From the NCBI RefSeq assembly GCF_014656055.1, contig NZ_BNBR01000005.1, positions 610,939 to 674,938 on the forward strand: a DNA stretch of 64,000 bases, read 5' to 3'. Position numbers and translations under genes: made by a program. Shown piece after piece: positions 32,696 through 41,959 of the stretch. How positions within the stretch are numbered: the stretch's first letter is position 1; every line of letters starts with the position of its first letter. The notes under the pieces were generated by a model. It did not search any database and was not told where the DNA came from. It saw only the letters and a list, made by a program, of their open reading frames with translations. The stretch comes from Streptomyces griseosporeus. GTDB lineage: Bacteria; Actinomycetota; Actinomycetes; Streptomycetales; Streptomycetaceae.

Positions 32696-35114
32696 GGAGC
32701 CGTACCGCCCCCCTCTTGTGCAGTGGGTCGTTGCCGTTGCCGCACTTGGGGGACTGGATGCAGGACGGGCAGCCGGCGTCGCACTCGCAGGAGGCGATGG
32801 CCTCGCGGGTGGCGGCCAGCCAGGCGCGGGCGGTGTGGAAGGCGCGCTCCGCGAAGCCCGCGCCGCCGGGGTGGCCGTCGTAGACGAAGACCGTCGGCAG
32901 GAGCGTGTCGGGGTGGAGCGGGATCGACACGCCGCCGATGTCCCAGCGGTCGCAGGTCGCGAAGAGCGGCAGCATGCCGATGGAGGCGTGCTCGGCTGCG
33001 TGCAGGGCGCCGCCGAGGATCTCCGGGTTGATCCGGGCCTCGTCGAGCTGGTCCTCGGTGACCGTCCACCACACCGCGCGGGTGCGCAGCGTACGAGGAG
33101 GCAGGTCGAGTTTCGTCTCGCCCAGGACCTCACCGGTGATCAGGCGCCGGCGGAGGAAGGAGACCACCTGGTTGGTGACTTCCACCGAGCCGTAGCACAA
33201 CCGGCCCTCGCCCCAGGGCACTTCGACGTCCGTCTCCAGGACGGAGATGGACGTGGTGTCGCGGGCGACCGTCGAGTACGGCGGGGCCGCCTCCTCGACC
33301 AGGGCGACGGAGTCCTCCAGGTCCAGGGAGCGCACCAGGTAGGTGCGGCCCTGGTGGAGGTGGACGGCGCCCTCGTGGACGGTGGTGTGCGCGGCGCCGG
33401 CGTCGACGGTGCCGAGCAGGCGGCCGGTGCCGGACTCGACGATCTGCACCGGCCGGCCACCCTCGCCGCGGATGTCGGTGAGGTCGGCGGCCCGCTCCCG
33501 GCGGGTCCAGTGCCAGGCCTTCGTGCGACGGCGGAGCAGCCTCGCGGCCTCCAGCTGGGGGAGCAGGTCCGCGCAGGCAGGGCCGAACAGGTCGAGGTCG
33601 TCCTCGGTCAGCGGCAGCTCCGCGGCGGCGGCGCACAGGTGCGGGGCGAGGACGTAGGGGTTGTCCGGGTCGAGGACGGTCGATTCCACCGGTCGGTCGA
33701 ACAGGGCTTCGGGATGGTGGACGAGGTAGGTGTCCAGCGGGTCGTCGCGGGCGATCAGGACGGCCAGGGCGCCCTGCCCGGCGCGGCCCGCGCGGCCGGC
33801 CTGCTGCCACAGGGACGCGCGCGTGCCGGGGTAGCCGGCGATCAGGACGGCGTCCAGGCCGGAGACGTCGATGCCCAGTTCCAGGGCGGTCGTCGCGGCG
33901 AGGCCGAGCAGCTCGCCGGAGTGCAGGGCGCGCTCCAGGGCGCGCCGCTCCTCGGGGAGGTAGCCGCCGCGGTACGCCGCGACACGCCGGGCCAGTGAGC
34001 GGTCGACCTCGGCGAGGCGTTCCTGGGCGATCACGGAGATCAGCTCGGCGCCGCGCCTGGAGCGGATGAACGCGACCGTGCGCACGCCCTGCACGGCGAG
34101 GTCGGTGAGCAGGTCGGCGGTCTCGGCGGTGGCCGTACGCCGAACGGGTGCACCTTTCTCGCCCTGCATCTCGGTGAGCGGCGGCTCCCACAGGGCGAAC
34201 ACCAGTTCACCGCGCGGGGAGGCGTCGTCGGCCACCTCGACGACCGGCAGACCGGTCAGACGGCGCGCTGCGACCGCGGGCTCCGCCGCGGTGGCCGAGG
34301 CCAGCAGGAAGACGGGGGAGGCGCCGTAGCGGGCGCACAGCCTGCGCAGACGGCGCAGGACCTGGGCGACGTGCGAGCCGAAGACGCCGCGGTAGGTGTG
34401 GCACTCGTCGATGACGACGTACTTCAGCGACTTCAGGAAGGAGGCCCAGCGGGGGTGGGAGGGGAGGATGCCGCGGTGCAGCATGTCCGGGTTGGTCAGC
34501 ACGTAGTTCGCGTACTGGCGGATCCACTCCCGTTCCTCGAACGGAGTGTCGCCGTCGTACACGGCCGGCCGAACGGACGTGCCCAGATTTTGTGAAAGTT
34601 CTTTGACCGAGCGGCACTGGTCCGCCGCGAGGGCTTTGGTGGGGGCCAGGTAGAGCGCGGTGGCGCCGCGCCCGTTGGGGGCCTCGGCGCCGTCCAGGAG
34701 GGCGGAGAGCACCGGGACGAGGTAGGCCAGGGACTTGCCGGAGGCGGTGCCGGTGGCGACGACCACCGAGTCGCCGTCCAGGGCGTGCTCGGCGGCCTCT
34801 GCCTGGTGGGCCCAGGGGTGCTTGATCCCGCAGGCCTGCACGGCCGCGATGACCTCGGCGCGGATCCGGTCCGGCCAGACGGCATGGCGACCCGCCCGCG
34901 GGGGCAAGTGCTCCGTATGAGTGATGCGCGACGCCCGGCTCGGCCCGGACGCGAGCCGGTCCAGGACCGTGCCCGGTGCGGGGCTGGACACGGGTTCCGC
35001 CGAGGGCTGATCGGGTCGGTGATTCTTGGCCATCGGCACCGAGTGTGTCACTGGCGTGACGGACAATGGAGTCAAGGCGTCGTGCACGCCTGCCGGTAAG
35101 TGATTGAATGCCAT
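32484..35114 (-). CDS. DEAD/DEAH-box helicase with DUF1998 zinc-binding C-terminus (Rv3649-like)
   Basis: 876-aa superfamily 2 helicase. Seen: GTASGKSLAYLVPVL (Walker A), APTKALAADQ (Ia), VIDECHTYRGVFG (DExH-type), LLASATAAEP (III), AATTALELGIDVSGLDAVLIAGYPG and QQAGRAGRAGQG (VI). The C-terminus has the DUF1998-type cysteine cluster CECDAGCPSCIQSPKCGNGN. Homologues (MrfA/YprA, Hrq1-like) act in DNA repair. A low-complexity tail of EEPEGPAEEVGVPRDEPGG repeats follows. The start at 35114 is favoured because MAFNHLPAGVHDAL looks conserved; it places a TTA leucine codon at position 6 (35097-35099). ATG 35033 is an alternative that avoids TTA. Divergent from bldG. Confidence 0.92.
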   Translation of the reverse strand: MAFNHLPAGVHDALTPLSVTPVTHSVPMAKNHRPDQPSAEPVSSPAPGTVLDRLASGPSRASRITHTEHLPPRAGRHAVWPDRIRAEVIAAVQACGIKHPWAHQAEAAEHALDGDSVVVATGTASGKSLAYLVPVLSALLDGAEAPNGRGATALYLAPTKALAADQCRSVKELSQNLGTSVRPAVYDGDTPFEEREWIRQYANYVLTNPDMLHRGILPSHPRWASFLKSLKYVVIDECHTYRGVFGSHVAQVLRRLRRLCARYGASPVFLLASATAAEPAVAARRLTGLPVVEVADDASPRGELVFALWEPPLTEMQGEKGAPVRRTATAETADLLTDLAVQGVRTVAFIRSRRGAELISVIAQERLAEVDRSLARRVAAYRGGYLPEERRALERALHSGELLGLAATTALELGIDVSGLDAVLIAGYPGTRASLWQQAGRAGRAGQGALAVLIARDDPLDTYLVHHPEALFDRPVESTVLDPDNPYVLAPHLCAAAAELPLTEDDLDLFGPACADLLPQLEAARLLRRRTKAWHWTRRERAADLTDIRGEGGRPVQIVESGTGRLLGTVDAGAAHTTVHEGAVHLHQGRTYLVRSLDLEDSVALVEEAAPPYSTVARDTTSISVLETDVEVPWGEGRLCYGSVEVTNQVVSFLRRRLITGEVLGETKLDLPPRTLRTRAVWWTVTEDQLDEARINPEILGGALHAAEHASIGMLPLFATCDRWDIGGVSIPLHPDTLLPTVFVYDGHPGGAGFAERAFHTARAWLAATREAIASCECDAGCPSCIQSPKCGNGNDPLHKRGAVRLLTVLLRGAPVEEPEGPAEEVGVPRDEPGGPAEEAGVPRDEPGAPRTQEEPGARGEGAPQGRRAPQGPPGI
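32572..32680. repeat. 42-bp tandem repeats in overlapping antisense 3' ends
   Basis: A CCCGGCTCGTCCCGGGGCAC unit begins at 32572 and again at 32614, with a diverged third copy from about 32656. Both strands are coding: it gives the Pro-rich tail of the TadE-like protein on plus and the Pro/Glu-rich tail of the helicase on minus. Confidence 0.75.
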
Positions 35115-35196
35115 CGCGGCTGGCGAACCGTCCTTGGGGCTGCAAGCCGAGGTGTCCCGAGGGACGACCGCTCGATAGCAAGGTGCTGGAGGATCC

Positions 35197-35538
35197 GTGG
35201 ACCTGTCCCTGTCGACCCGTACCGTCGGCGATCGTACGGTCGTCGAGGTCGGTGGCGAAATCGACGTATATACCGCGCCCAAGCTGCGCGAGCAGCTGGT
35301 CGAGCTGGTGAACGACGGGAATTTCCACCTCGTCGTCGACATGGAGGGCGTGGACTTCCTCGACTCCACCGGGCTCGGCGTGCTGGTCGGCGGCCTGAAG
35401 CGAGTGCGCGCCCATGAGGGCTCGCTGCGCCTGGTCTGCAACCAGGAGCGCATTCTGAAGATCTTCCGCATCACCGGTCTGACCAAGGTGTTCCCGATCC
35501 ACACCTCGGTCGACGAAGCGGTGGCGGCCACCGACTGA
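35197..35538 (+). CDS. bldG: Anti-sigma factor antagonist BldG
   Basis: 113-aa STAS-domain anti-anti-sigma factor needed for aerial growth and antibiotic production in S. coelicolor. The phosphorylatable serine is Ser57 in VDFLDSTGLGVLVGG. Full family features are present (GEIDVYTAPKLREQLVELV; CNQERILKIFRITGLTKVF). The GTG at 35197 follows GGAGG at 35188-35192. It is followed after 111 bp by the anti-sigma gene, its established partner. Its promoter region is only 82 bp from the helicase start, so bldG promoters may lie inside the helicase 5' coding sequence. Confidence 0.97.
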   Translation: MDLSLSTRTVGDRTVVEVGGEIDVYTAPKLREQLVELVNDGNFHLVVDMEGVDFLDSTGLGVLVGGLKRVRAHEGSLRLVCNQERILKIFRITGLTKVFPIHTSVDEAVAATD

Positions 35539-35649
35539 CGACCGTGTCCCGGGCCTGGACCCGGGACGGCTGGTTGAAATCGCAGGGGGACCGGGCGTTC
35601 GGCGGCCCGGCCCTCCGACACCGCACGCCCGTAGTTCCGAGGGGGATGC

Positions 35650-36078
35650 ATGGCCACCGTTGAACTCCGCTTCAGCGCGCTTCCCGAGCACGTCAGGACC
35701 GCCCGGCTGGTGGCGGCAGCGGTGGCGCGCAGGGCCGGAGTGGACGAGGCCGTCCTCGACGAGGTGCGGCTCGCCGTCGGCGAGGCATGCTCCCGTGCCG
35801 TCGGACTGCACCAGCTCAGCGGGGTCACCGCCCCGGTGAAGGTGGCGCTGATCGAGGAGGAGAAACAGTTCTCCATCGAGGTCGGCGACGAGGCGCCGCA
35901 CCAGGTGCCGGGCGGTTCGGCCGACGACGGCGCCGAGGCGGAGGCCGAGGAGGACGAGATGGGCCTCGCGGTCATCAGCGGCCTCGTCGACGACGTCGAG
36001 GTCGCCACCGGCGAGCACGGCGGGCTGATCCGGATGACCTGGCCGACCACCCCACCCCCGGCGGCGGCGCTCGCCTGA
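35650..36078 (+). CDS. apgA: RsbW-like anti-sigma factor (ApgA-type, BldG partner)
   Basis: 142-aa anti-sigma factor with a GHKL kinase fold. DEVRLAVGEACSRAV is the N box, and DEMGLAVISGLVDDVEV is the region around the G1 lid, preceded by an acidic insertion (GSADDGAEAEAEEDE). It is expected to phosphorylate BldG Ser57 and bind a sigma factor. Same strand and short gap from bldG, consistent with the reported bldG-orf3 cotranscript. GAGGGGG lies before the ATG. A terminator follows at 36105-36129. Confidence 0.88.
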   Translation: MATVELRFSALPEHVRTARLVAAAVARRAGVDEAVLDEVRLAVGEACSRAVGLHQLSGVTAPVKVALIEEEKQFSIEVGDEAPHQVPGGSADDGAEAEAEEDEMGLAVISGLVDDVEVATGEHGGLIRMTWPTTPPPAAALA

Positions 36079-36104
36079 CCGCCGCCTGCGCCGCAGGACC
36101 ACCC

Positions 36105-36129
36105 GAAGGGCCCCCTCGTGGGGCCCTTC
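36105..36129 (+). terminator. Terminator of the bldG operon
   Basis: 10-bp perfect stem, GAAGGGCCCC / GGGGCCCTTC, with a 5-nt loop, 27 bp after the anti-sigma gene stop. Confidence 0.8.
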
Positions 36130-36393
36130 GTCATGTGCGGATGTCAGTGCCCGCCCCTACAGTGGTTCATGGTGAGCCACCCGGGAAACAAGCCGTAATG
36201 GCCGCGATGCATTTCGTGAATTCCTTCACGATCAGTCGCGGTCATTTGATCAGCCGACAGCCGCGCTCAATGCTTTCAGGGCATTACTTGTACGCGGAGA
36301 CTAATTCTGTTTACCGCGCCCTGTTTTGATCAGCGCGGGGTACCTACAATCCCGTGCACATCTTGAGCTCAGCCCAAGCGTCAAGGAGGACGA

Positions 36394-38799
36394 ATGGCGG
36401 GGCTTTCCACCACAGATCAGTTGGGCCACTCCCCGGCCCTCGCAGCCGCCGTACTCACCGATGACAACCGCATCCTCGTGATGGTCATCGGGGTCGTGGC
36501 ACTGGCCGCGCTCGTGGTCGCGGGCGTGCTCGTGCGCCAGGTGCTGGCGGCGGGCGAGGGCACCGACAGCATGAGGAAGATCGCGGCGGCCGTCCAGGAA
36601 GGCGCGAACGCCTATCTGGCCCGGCAACTGCGCACACTCGGCGTATTCGCCGTCGTCGTGTTCTTCCTGCTCATGCTGCTGCCCGCGGACGACTGGAATC
36701 AGCGTGCCGGGCGTTCCGTGTTCTTCTTGATCGGTGCGGCGTTCTCGGCGGCCACCGGCTATATCGGCATGTGGCTGGCCGTGCGCAGTAATGTGCGCGT
36801 CGCCGCCGCGGCACGGGAAGCGACTCCCGCGGAAGGCGAGCCAGAAAAGGATCTCACCACCGTCTCGCACAAAGCCATGAAGATCGCTTTCCGTACGGGC
36901 GGCGTCGTCGGCATGTTCACGGTGGGGCTCGGCCTGCTGGGCGCCTCCTGCGTGGTGCTGGTGTACGCGGCCGACGCGCCGAAGGTCCTGGAGGGCTTCG
37001 GCCTCGGCGCGGCGCTCATCGCGATGTTCATGCGGGTGGGCGGCGGCATCTTCACCAAGGCCGCCGACGTCGGCGCCGACCTGGTCGGCAAGGTCGAACA
37101 GGGCATCCCGGAGGACGATCCGCGCAATGCCGCGACCATCGCCGACAACGTGGGCGACAACGTCGGCGACTGCGCCGGCATGGCCGCCGACCTGTTCGAG
37201 TCGTACGCCGTGACCCTGGTCGCGGCCCTGATCCTCGGCAAGGCGGCCTTCGGCGACTCGGGGCTCGCCTTCCCGCTGCTGGTGCCCGCGATCGGCGTGC
37301 TCACCGCGATGATCGGCATCTTCGCGGTCGCCCCGCGCCGCGCCGACCGCAGCGGCATGAGCGCGATCAACCGCGGCTTCTTCATCTCCGCGGTGATCTC
37401 GCTCGCGCTGGTGGCGGTCGCCGTCTTCGTCTACCTGCCGTCGAAGTACTCCGACCTCGACGGCGTCACCGACGCGGCCATCCAGGCGAAGGACGGCGAC
37501 CCGCGCGTCCTCGCGCTGGTCGCCGTGGCGATCGGCATCCTGCTGGCCGCCGTGATCCAGCAGCTCACCGGCTACTTCACGGAGACCAGCCGCCGGCCCG
37601 TCCGGGACATCGGCAAGACGTCCCTGACCGGCCCCGCCACCGTCGTCCTCGCCGGCATCTCCGTCGGCCTCGAATCGGCCGTCTACACGGCGCTGCTGAT
37701 CGGGCTCGGGGTGTACGGGGCGTTCCTGCTCGGCGGTACGTCGATCATGCTGGCGCTGTTCGCGGTGGCACTGGCCGGCACGGGCCTGCTCACCACGGTC
37801 GGCGTCATCGTGGCCATGGACACCTTCGGCCCCGTCTCCGACAACGCGCAGGGCATCGCCGAGATGTCCGGCGACGTCGAGGGCGCGGGCGCGCAGGTGC
37901 TCACCAACCTGGACGCGGTCGGCAACACCACCAAGGCCATCACCAAGGGCATCGCCATCGCCACGGCCGTGCTCGCGGCGTCGGCGCTCTTCGGGTCGTA
38001 CCGCGACGCCATCACCACCGGCGCGCGGGACGTCGGCGAGAAACTCTCCGGTGACGGCGCGCCGATGAGCCTGATGATGGACATCTCCCAGCCCAACAAC
38101 CTCGTCGGCCTCATCGCGGGCGCGGCGGTCGTCTTCCTCTTCTCGGGGCTGGCGATCAACGCCGTGTCGCGGTCGGCGGGGTCGGTGGTGTTCGAGGTGC
38201 GGCGGCAGTTCCGCGAGAAGCCCGGGATCATGGACTTCACCGAGAAACCGGAGTACGGCAAGGTCGTCGACATCTGCACCAAGGACGCCCTGCGCGAGCT
38301 CGCCACGCCCGGGCTGCTCGCGGTGATGGCACCGATCTTCATCGGGTTCACCCTGGGCGTCGGCGCGCTCGGCGCGTATCTGGCGGGCGCGATCGGCGCG
38401 GGCACGCTGATGGCGGTGTTCCTCGCCAACTCCGGCGGTGCCTGGGACAACGCCAAGAAGCTCGTCGAGGACGGCCACCACGGCGGCAAGGGCAGCGAGG
38501 CGCACGCGGCCACCGTGATCGGCGACACGGTCGGCGACCCGTTCAAGGACACCGCCGGCCCCGCGATCAACCCGCTGCTCAAGGTCATGAACCTGGTGTC
38601 GCTGCTGATCGCCCCGGCCGTCATCAAGTTCTCCTACGGCGCGGACAAGAGCGTCGGCGTCAGGATCCTGGTCGCGGTGATCGCGCTCCTGGTGATCGTC
38701 GGCGCGGTGTACGTCTCCAAGCGGCGCGGTATCGCGGTCGGGGACGACAGCGACGCCGAGCGGTCGCCCAAGTCGGCTGATCCGGCGGTGGTTTCCTAG
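36394..38799 (+). CDS. hppA: K+-independent membrane-bound H+-translocating pyrophosphatase
   Basis: 801-aa polytopic pump hydrolysing pyrophosphate to move protons. Signature segments: EGANAYLARQL, the PPi-binding DDPRNAATIADNVGDNVGDCAGMAADLFESYAV, and the C-terminal GGAWDNAKKLVEDG and GDTVGDPFKDTAGPAINPLLKVMNL. The GNTTKAITKG segment has Lys at the position that marks K+-independent enzymes. GGAGG is 7 nt before the ATG. The 264-bp upstream gap is AT-rich near 36230-36350 and includes TACAAT (36345-36350), a plausible -10, but no well-spaced -35. Confidence 0.96.
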   Translation: MAGLSTTDQLGHSPALAAAVLTDDNRILVMVIGVVALAALVVAGVLVRQVLAAGEGTDSMRKIAAAVQEGANAYLARQLRTLGVFAVVVFFLLMLLPADDWNQRAGRSVFFLIGAAFSAATGYIGMWLAVRSNVRVAAAAREATPAEGEPEKDLTTVSHKAMKIAFRTGGVVGMFTVGLGLLGASCVVLVYAADAPKVLEGFGLGAALIAMFMRVGGGIFTKAADVGADLVGKVEQGIPEDDPRNAATIADNVGDNVGDCAGMAADLFESYAVTLVAALILGKAAFGDSGLAFPLLVPAIGVLTAMIGIFAVAPRRADRSGMSAINRGFFISAVISLALVAVAVFVYLPSKYSDLDGVTDAAIQAKDGDPRVLALVAVAIGILLAAVIQQLTGYFTETSRRPVRDIGKTSLTGPATVVLAGISVGLESAVYTALLIGLGVYGAFLLGGTSIMLALFAVALAGTGLLTTVGVIVAMDTFGPVSDNAQGIAEMSGDVEGAGAQVLTNLDAVGNTTKAITKGIAIATAVLAASALFGSYRDAITTGARDVGEKLSGDGAPMSLMMDISQPNNLVGLIAGAAVVFLFSGLAINAVSRSAGSVVFEVRRQFREKPGIMDFTEKPEYGKVVDICTKDALRELATPGLLAVMAPIFIGFTLGVGALGAYLAGAIGAGTLMAVFLANSGGAWDNAKKLVEDGHHGGKGSEAHAATVIGDTVGDPFKDTAGPAINPLLKVMNLVSLLIAPAVIKFSYGADKSVGVRILVAVIALLVIVGAVYVSKRRGIAVGDDSDAERSPKSADPAVVS

Positions 38800-38825
38800 C
38801 CGGGGAGGACAGGACCCGGCCAACG

Positions 38826-38865
38826 GGCGGGCGTACGGCGCGGTTTGGTGCGCCGTACGCCCGCC
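38826..38865 (+). terminator. Strong hairpin terminator after hppA
   Basis: 16-bp perfect stem (GGCGGGCGTACGGCGC with its complement) and an 8-nt GGTTTGGT loop, 27 bp after the hppA stop. Confidence 0.85.
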
Positions 38866-39014
38866 GCTTGCTGTGTGCGTCGCGTCTCGCCGTGAGCCTT
38901 CTCTCGCAAGGGGTAAAGCGGGAGATAGGTGAGTAAAACGGTCATTTGTTCTAGGGTTGCGGCCGTGTCGGCGTGTATGTTCCGGGGCCGAGAGCCATGG
39001 AAGGGACCGATCCG

Positions 39015-39599
39015 GTGAACAAGAAGCTCGCGGCCGCACTGTCCGGCGGTGCGGTACTCGCAATGGCGCTGACGGCATGCAGCAGCGGCGAGAAGGACAA
39101 CAAGGAGCTCGACGCCTGGGCCGCGAAGGTCTGCACAAGCGTGCCCGCGCAGCAGGCGAAGATCGAAGCGGCGTTCGACGCGCTGGCGAAGGCCGCCAAG
39201 GACGGCCCGCCCGCGGAACTCCAGAAGACCGACTCCAAGGCCTTCCAGGACCTGTCCGACGGCTTCAAGGCGCGCGCCACCACCATCAACAACGCCGGGG
39301 CGCCCCCCGGCGTGGAGGACGGCAAGACCAAGCAGCAGGACGCCGTCAGGAAGCTCACCGTCCTGTCCGCCTCCTACGCCGACCTCAAGAAGCAGGTCGA
39401 CGCGCTCGACACCAAGAACCAGTCGAAGTTCGCCGCCGGCCTGGACGACGTCTCCGAGCGGATGAAGGAGGTCTCGGTGCAGTACAAGGGCGCCGTGGAC
39501 GCCCTGCAGAAGCTGGAGGAGGGCGACGTCAAGGAGGCCGTGGCCAAGCAGCCGGGCTGCAAGAAGGCCACCCCCTCGGCGGCGGCCACCACCAGCTGA
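39015..39599 (+). CDS. Small secreted lipoprotein
   Basis: 194-aa predicted lipoprotein. It has a basic start VNKKLAAALSGGAVLAMALTAC with lipobox LTAC (Cys22). A mainly helical exported domain with two Cys (KVCTSV and QPGCKK) follows, possibly disulfide-linked. The GTG at 39015 is preceded by AAGGGA. Family unrecognised beyond a conserved Streptomyces lipoprotein; the four-helix pattern could suit a small-molecule or protein scaffold role. Confidence 0.8.
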   Translation: MNKKLAAALSGGAVLAMALTACSSGEKDNKELDAWAAKVCTSVPAQQAKIEAAFDALAKAAKDGPPAELQKTDSKAFQDLSDGFKARATTINNAGAPPGVEDGKTKQQDAVRKLTVLSASYADLKKQVDALDTKNQSKFAAGLDDVSERMKEVSVQYKGAVDALQKLEEGDVKEAVAKQPGCKKATPSAAATTS

Positions 39600-39619
39600 G
39601 ACGTCCCGCGCGGGACACA

Positions 39620-41146
39620 ATGGGGTGCGTGAGTGAGACCACCTCGTCCCCCCTGCCCTCCGCCGACCGCCCCGACATCGCCGTACGGCTGCGGGACGCC
39701 CTGCTCGGGGCGTCCTTCACCGCCGACGGCCTGCTCGACCTGCTCGGCGCCCCCGCGTACGCCGCGCTCGCCCGCAGCGAGACCGTTCCCGCGCTGCGGG
39801 CGACCCGCGGGGACACGCCGCTGGAGACCCTCGTACGGCTGTTCCTGCTCCAGCAACCGGTGCCCCACGCGCGCGTGGCGGACGTGCTGCCCGTCGACGC
39901 CTGCCTGGAGGCGGGCTGGCTGACGCGCACCGGGGGCGACGAGGTCGCCGCGACCGTGGACGTACGGCCGTACGGCGGACCCGGCGGCGAGGACTGGTTC
40001 ATCGTCTCCGACCTCGGCTGCGCGGTCGGCGGGGCCGGCGGCATCGGCAGCCACGACGAGGGCGTCGTCCTCGGCGTCGGCGGCGCGTCCACGACGCTGG
40101 CCGGCATCACCGTCCGTACGCCCGTCGCCTCCGCACTCGACCTCGGCACCGGCTCCGGCATCCAGGCCCTGCACGCCGCACAACACGCCACGCGCGTGAC
40201 GGCGACCGACCTCAACCCGCGCGCGCTGCACATCACCGCGCTCACCCTCGCCCTGTCCGGCGCACCGGCCGCGGACCTGCGGCAGGGCTCGCTGTTCGAG
40301 CCGGTCCGGGACGGGGAGACGTTCGACCTGATCGTGTCCAACCCGCCATTTGTGATCTCGCCCGGCGCCCGGCTCACGTACCGGGACGGCGGGATGGCCG
40401 GGGACGATCTGTGCCGCTCGCTCGTTCAGGAGGCGGGGGAACGGCTCAACGAGGGCGGGTTCGCGCAGTTCCTCGCCAACTGGCAGCACGTGGAAGGGGA
40501 GGACTGGCAGGACAGACTCAGGTCATGGGTGCCGCGGGGGTGCGACGCGTGGATCGTCCAGCGCGAGGTGCAGGACATCACGCAGTACGCCGAGCTGTGG
40601 CTCAGGGACGCCGGTGACCACCGCGGGGACCCGGCGGAGTACCAGGCGCGGTACGACGCCTGGCTGGACGAGTTCGAGGCACGCAAGGTCAAGGCGGTCG
40701 GCTTCGGCTGGATCACCCTGCGCAGGACCGGGGCCGCGGAGCCGACCCTGACGGTCGAGGAGTGGCCGCACCCGGTCGAGCAGCCGCTCGGCGACACCGT
40801 CCGCGCGCACTTCGAGCGCCTCGACTATCTCCGCTCGCACGACGACGCGGCGCTGCTCGCGGCGCACTTCAAGCTGGCCGGGGAAGTCGTGCAGGAGCAG
40901 GTCGGGCTGCCGGGCGCCGAGGACCCGGAGCACGTCGTGCTGCGCCAGCACCGCGGCATGCGCCGCGCCACCAAGGTCGACACCGTCGGCGCGGGCTTCG
41001 CCGGCGTGTGCGACGGCACCCTCAGCGCCGGCCGCATCCTGGACGCCATCGCCCAGCTGATGGGAGAGGACCCGGTCGTGCTGCGCGACCGCACACCGGC
41101 GCAGATCCGGCTGCTGGTGGAACAGGGGTTCCTGGATCCGGCGTAG
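39620..41146 (+). CDS. SAM-dependent N6/N5-type methyltransferase with flanking domains
   Basis: 508-aa class I methyltransferase. The centre (about 170-310) has ASALDLGTGSGIQALHAAQHA (motif I), TATDLNPRALH (motif II) and DLIVSNPPFVIS. The NPPF tetrad is typical of N-methyltransferases acting on Gln in release factors or ribosomal proteins, or on adenine/guanine. A 160-residue N-terminal and a 190-residue C-terminal helical domain flank it. The actual substrate is unknown. ATG 39620 and GTG 39629 are both possible starts. Confidence 0.82.
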   Translation: MGCVSETTSSPLPSADRPDIAVRLRDALLGASFTADGLLDLLGAPAYAALARSETVPALRATRGDTPLETLVRLFLLQQPVPHARVADVLPVDACLEAGWLTRTGGDEVAATVDVRPYGGPGGEDWFIVSDLGCAVGGAGGIGSHDEGVVLGVGGASTTLAGITVRTPVASALDLGTGSGIQALHAAQHATRVTATDLNPRALHITALTLALSGAPAADLRQGSLFEPVRDGETFDLIVSNPPFVISPGARLTYRDGGMAGDDLCRSLVQEAGERLNEGGFAQFLANWQHVEGEDWQDRLRSWVPRGCDAWIVQREVQDITQYAELWLRDAGDHRGDPAEYQARYDAWLDEFEARKVKAVGFGWITLRRTGAAEPTLTVEEWPHPVEQPLGDTVRAHFERLDYLRSHDDAALLAAHFKLAGEVVQEQVGLPGAEDPEHVVLRQHRGMRRATKVDTVGAGFAGVCDGTLSAGRILDAIAQLMGEDPVVLRDRTPAQIRLLVEQGFLDPA

Positions 41147-41505
41147 GCGGAGGCGCCGCGGTCCACCTCCTCCGCGAGTCCCCGCCGTCCGTGTCTTCTG
41201 CCACACACCGCGCACTCGCCCGCCTGTGAGAGGTGGGGCGGGTGCGGTCGATGTGGCGTGACGGGACATGTGGGACCGCACGCCCGCCCTGGACACGCCC
41301 CGTAAGCCGATGATTTCGCGCCGTGTTCCACGGCCAGTGATCGCGTTGCCACACCCCCGCGTCGGAAGGTCTCCCGACGCCTCCCCGGTCGGTCACCGGC
41401 GCGTCGGTCCGCCGTTCACCTCCGGTTCGCCCGGGCGCCGCCCGCGCGTGTCACTCTCCCCGCGGCGGGGCACTCGGGGACGGAGAAAAAGGGGCACGGG
41501 GAGCC
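41147..41505. other. Intergenic region before the small membrane protein
   Basis: 359 bp without a supported gene, terminator or recognisable RNA. ORFs here are high-GC shadows without RBS. Confidence 0.4.
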
Positions 41506-41703
41506 ATGGAGAGCGGACCGGCGATCTTCACGGGCCTGGTGTTCGGCCTGTTCGGGGCGGGTCTGCTCGCCTGGACCGGGGCACGGCTGCGGCGACGGGA
41601 GCCGGTGGCCCACGGTGTGAACCCGATCGCATCGGCGACCCTCGCGGCTCTCGTCTCGGTGGCGGCGCTGACGCTCGGGGCGTGGTGCCTGACGCGGCTG
41701 TGA
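41506..41703 (+). CDS. Small two-helix membrane protein
   Basis: 65-aa protein with two hydrophobic helices (AIFTGLVFGLFGAGLLAW at about 5-22; ATLAALVSVAALTLGAWCL at about 44-62) joined by a basic loop (RLRRREPVAHG). GGGGAG lies 6 nt before the ATG. It lies upstream of topA, in a slot where small membrane proteins are common in Streptomyces. Function unknown. Confidence 0.7.
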   Translation: MESGPAIFTGLVFGLFGAGLLAWTGARLRRREPVAHGVNPIASATLAALVSVAALTLGAWCLTRL

Positions 41704-41959
41704 GCACGGCCGCGGTCGGCGACCGCCGTACCGCACGGCGGTAAGTGAGAGATCACGCTCCGGGCGGCCCGAAAAGTCCGCTGACCAGTCCGGGCGGCAG
41801 GAATGGTGGTAGTCGGGTTACCGTTCGAGTGGCCGTTGCGGGCTTTTCCCGTTTGACACGGGGGCGGGATGTACCGTCACACTCCGCAGCGTCACCACCG
41901 TCCGACCCCGGGACCAAGGCCTGGGGAGGCCCCAGCGTCGACCGGAGAGAAGAGCGAAG

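Noticed and set aside
35787..36329. 180-aa frame over the anti-sigma gene
   Set aside because: Frame-shifted shadow of the BldG partner; Arg/Gly-rich and lacking a start with RBS.
36301..39138. 945-aa minus-strand frame
   Set aside because: Antisense of hppA with His/Asp/Gly-rich nonsense composition.
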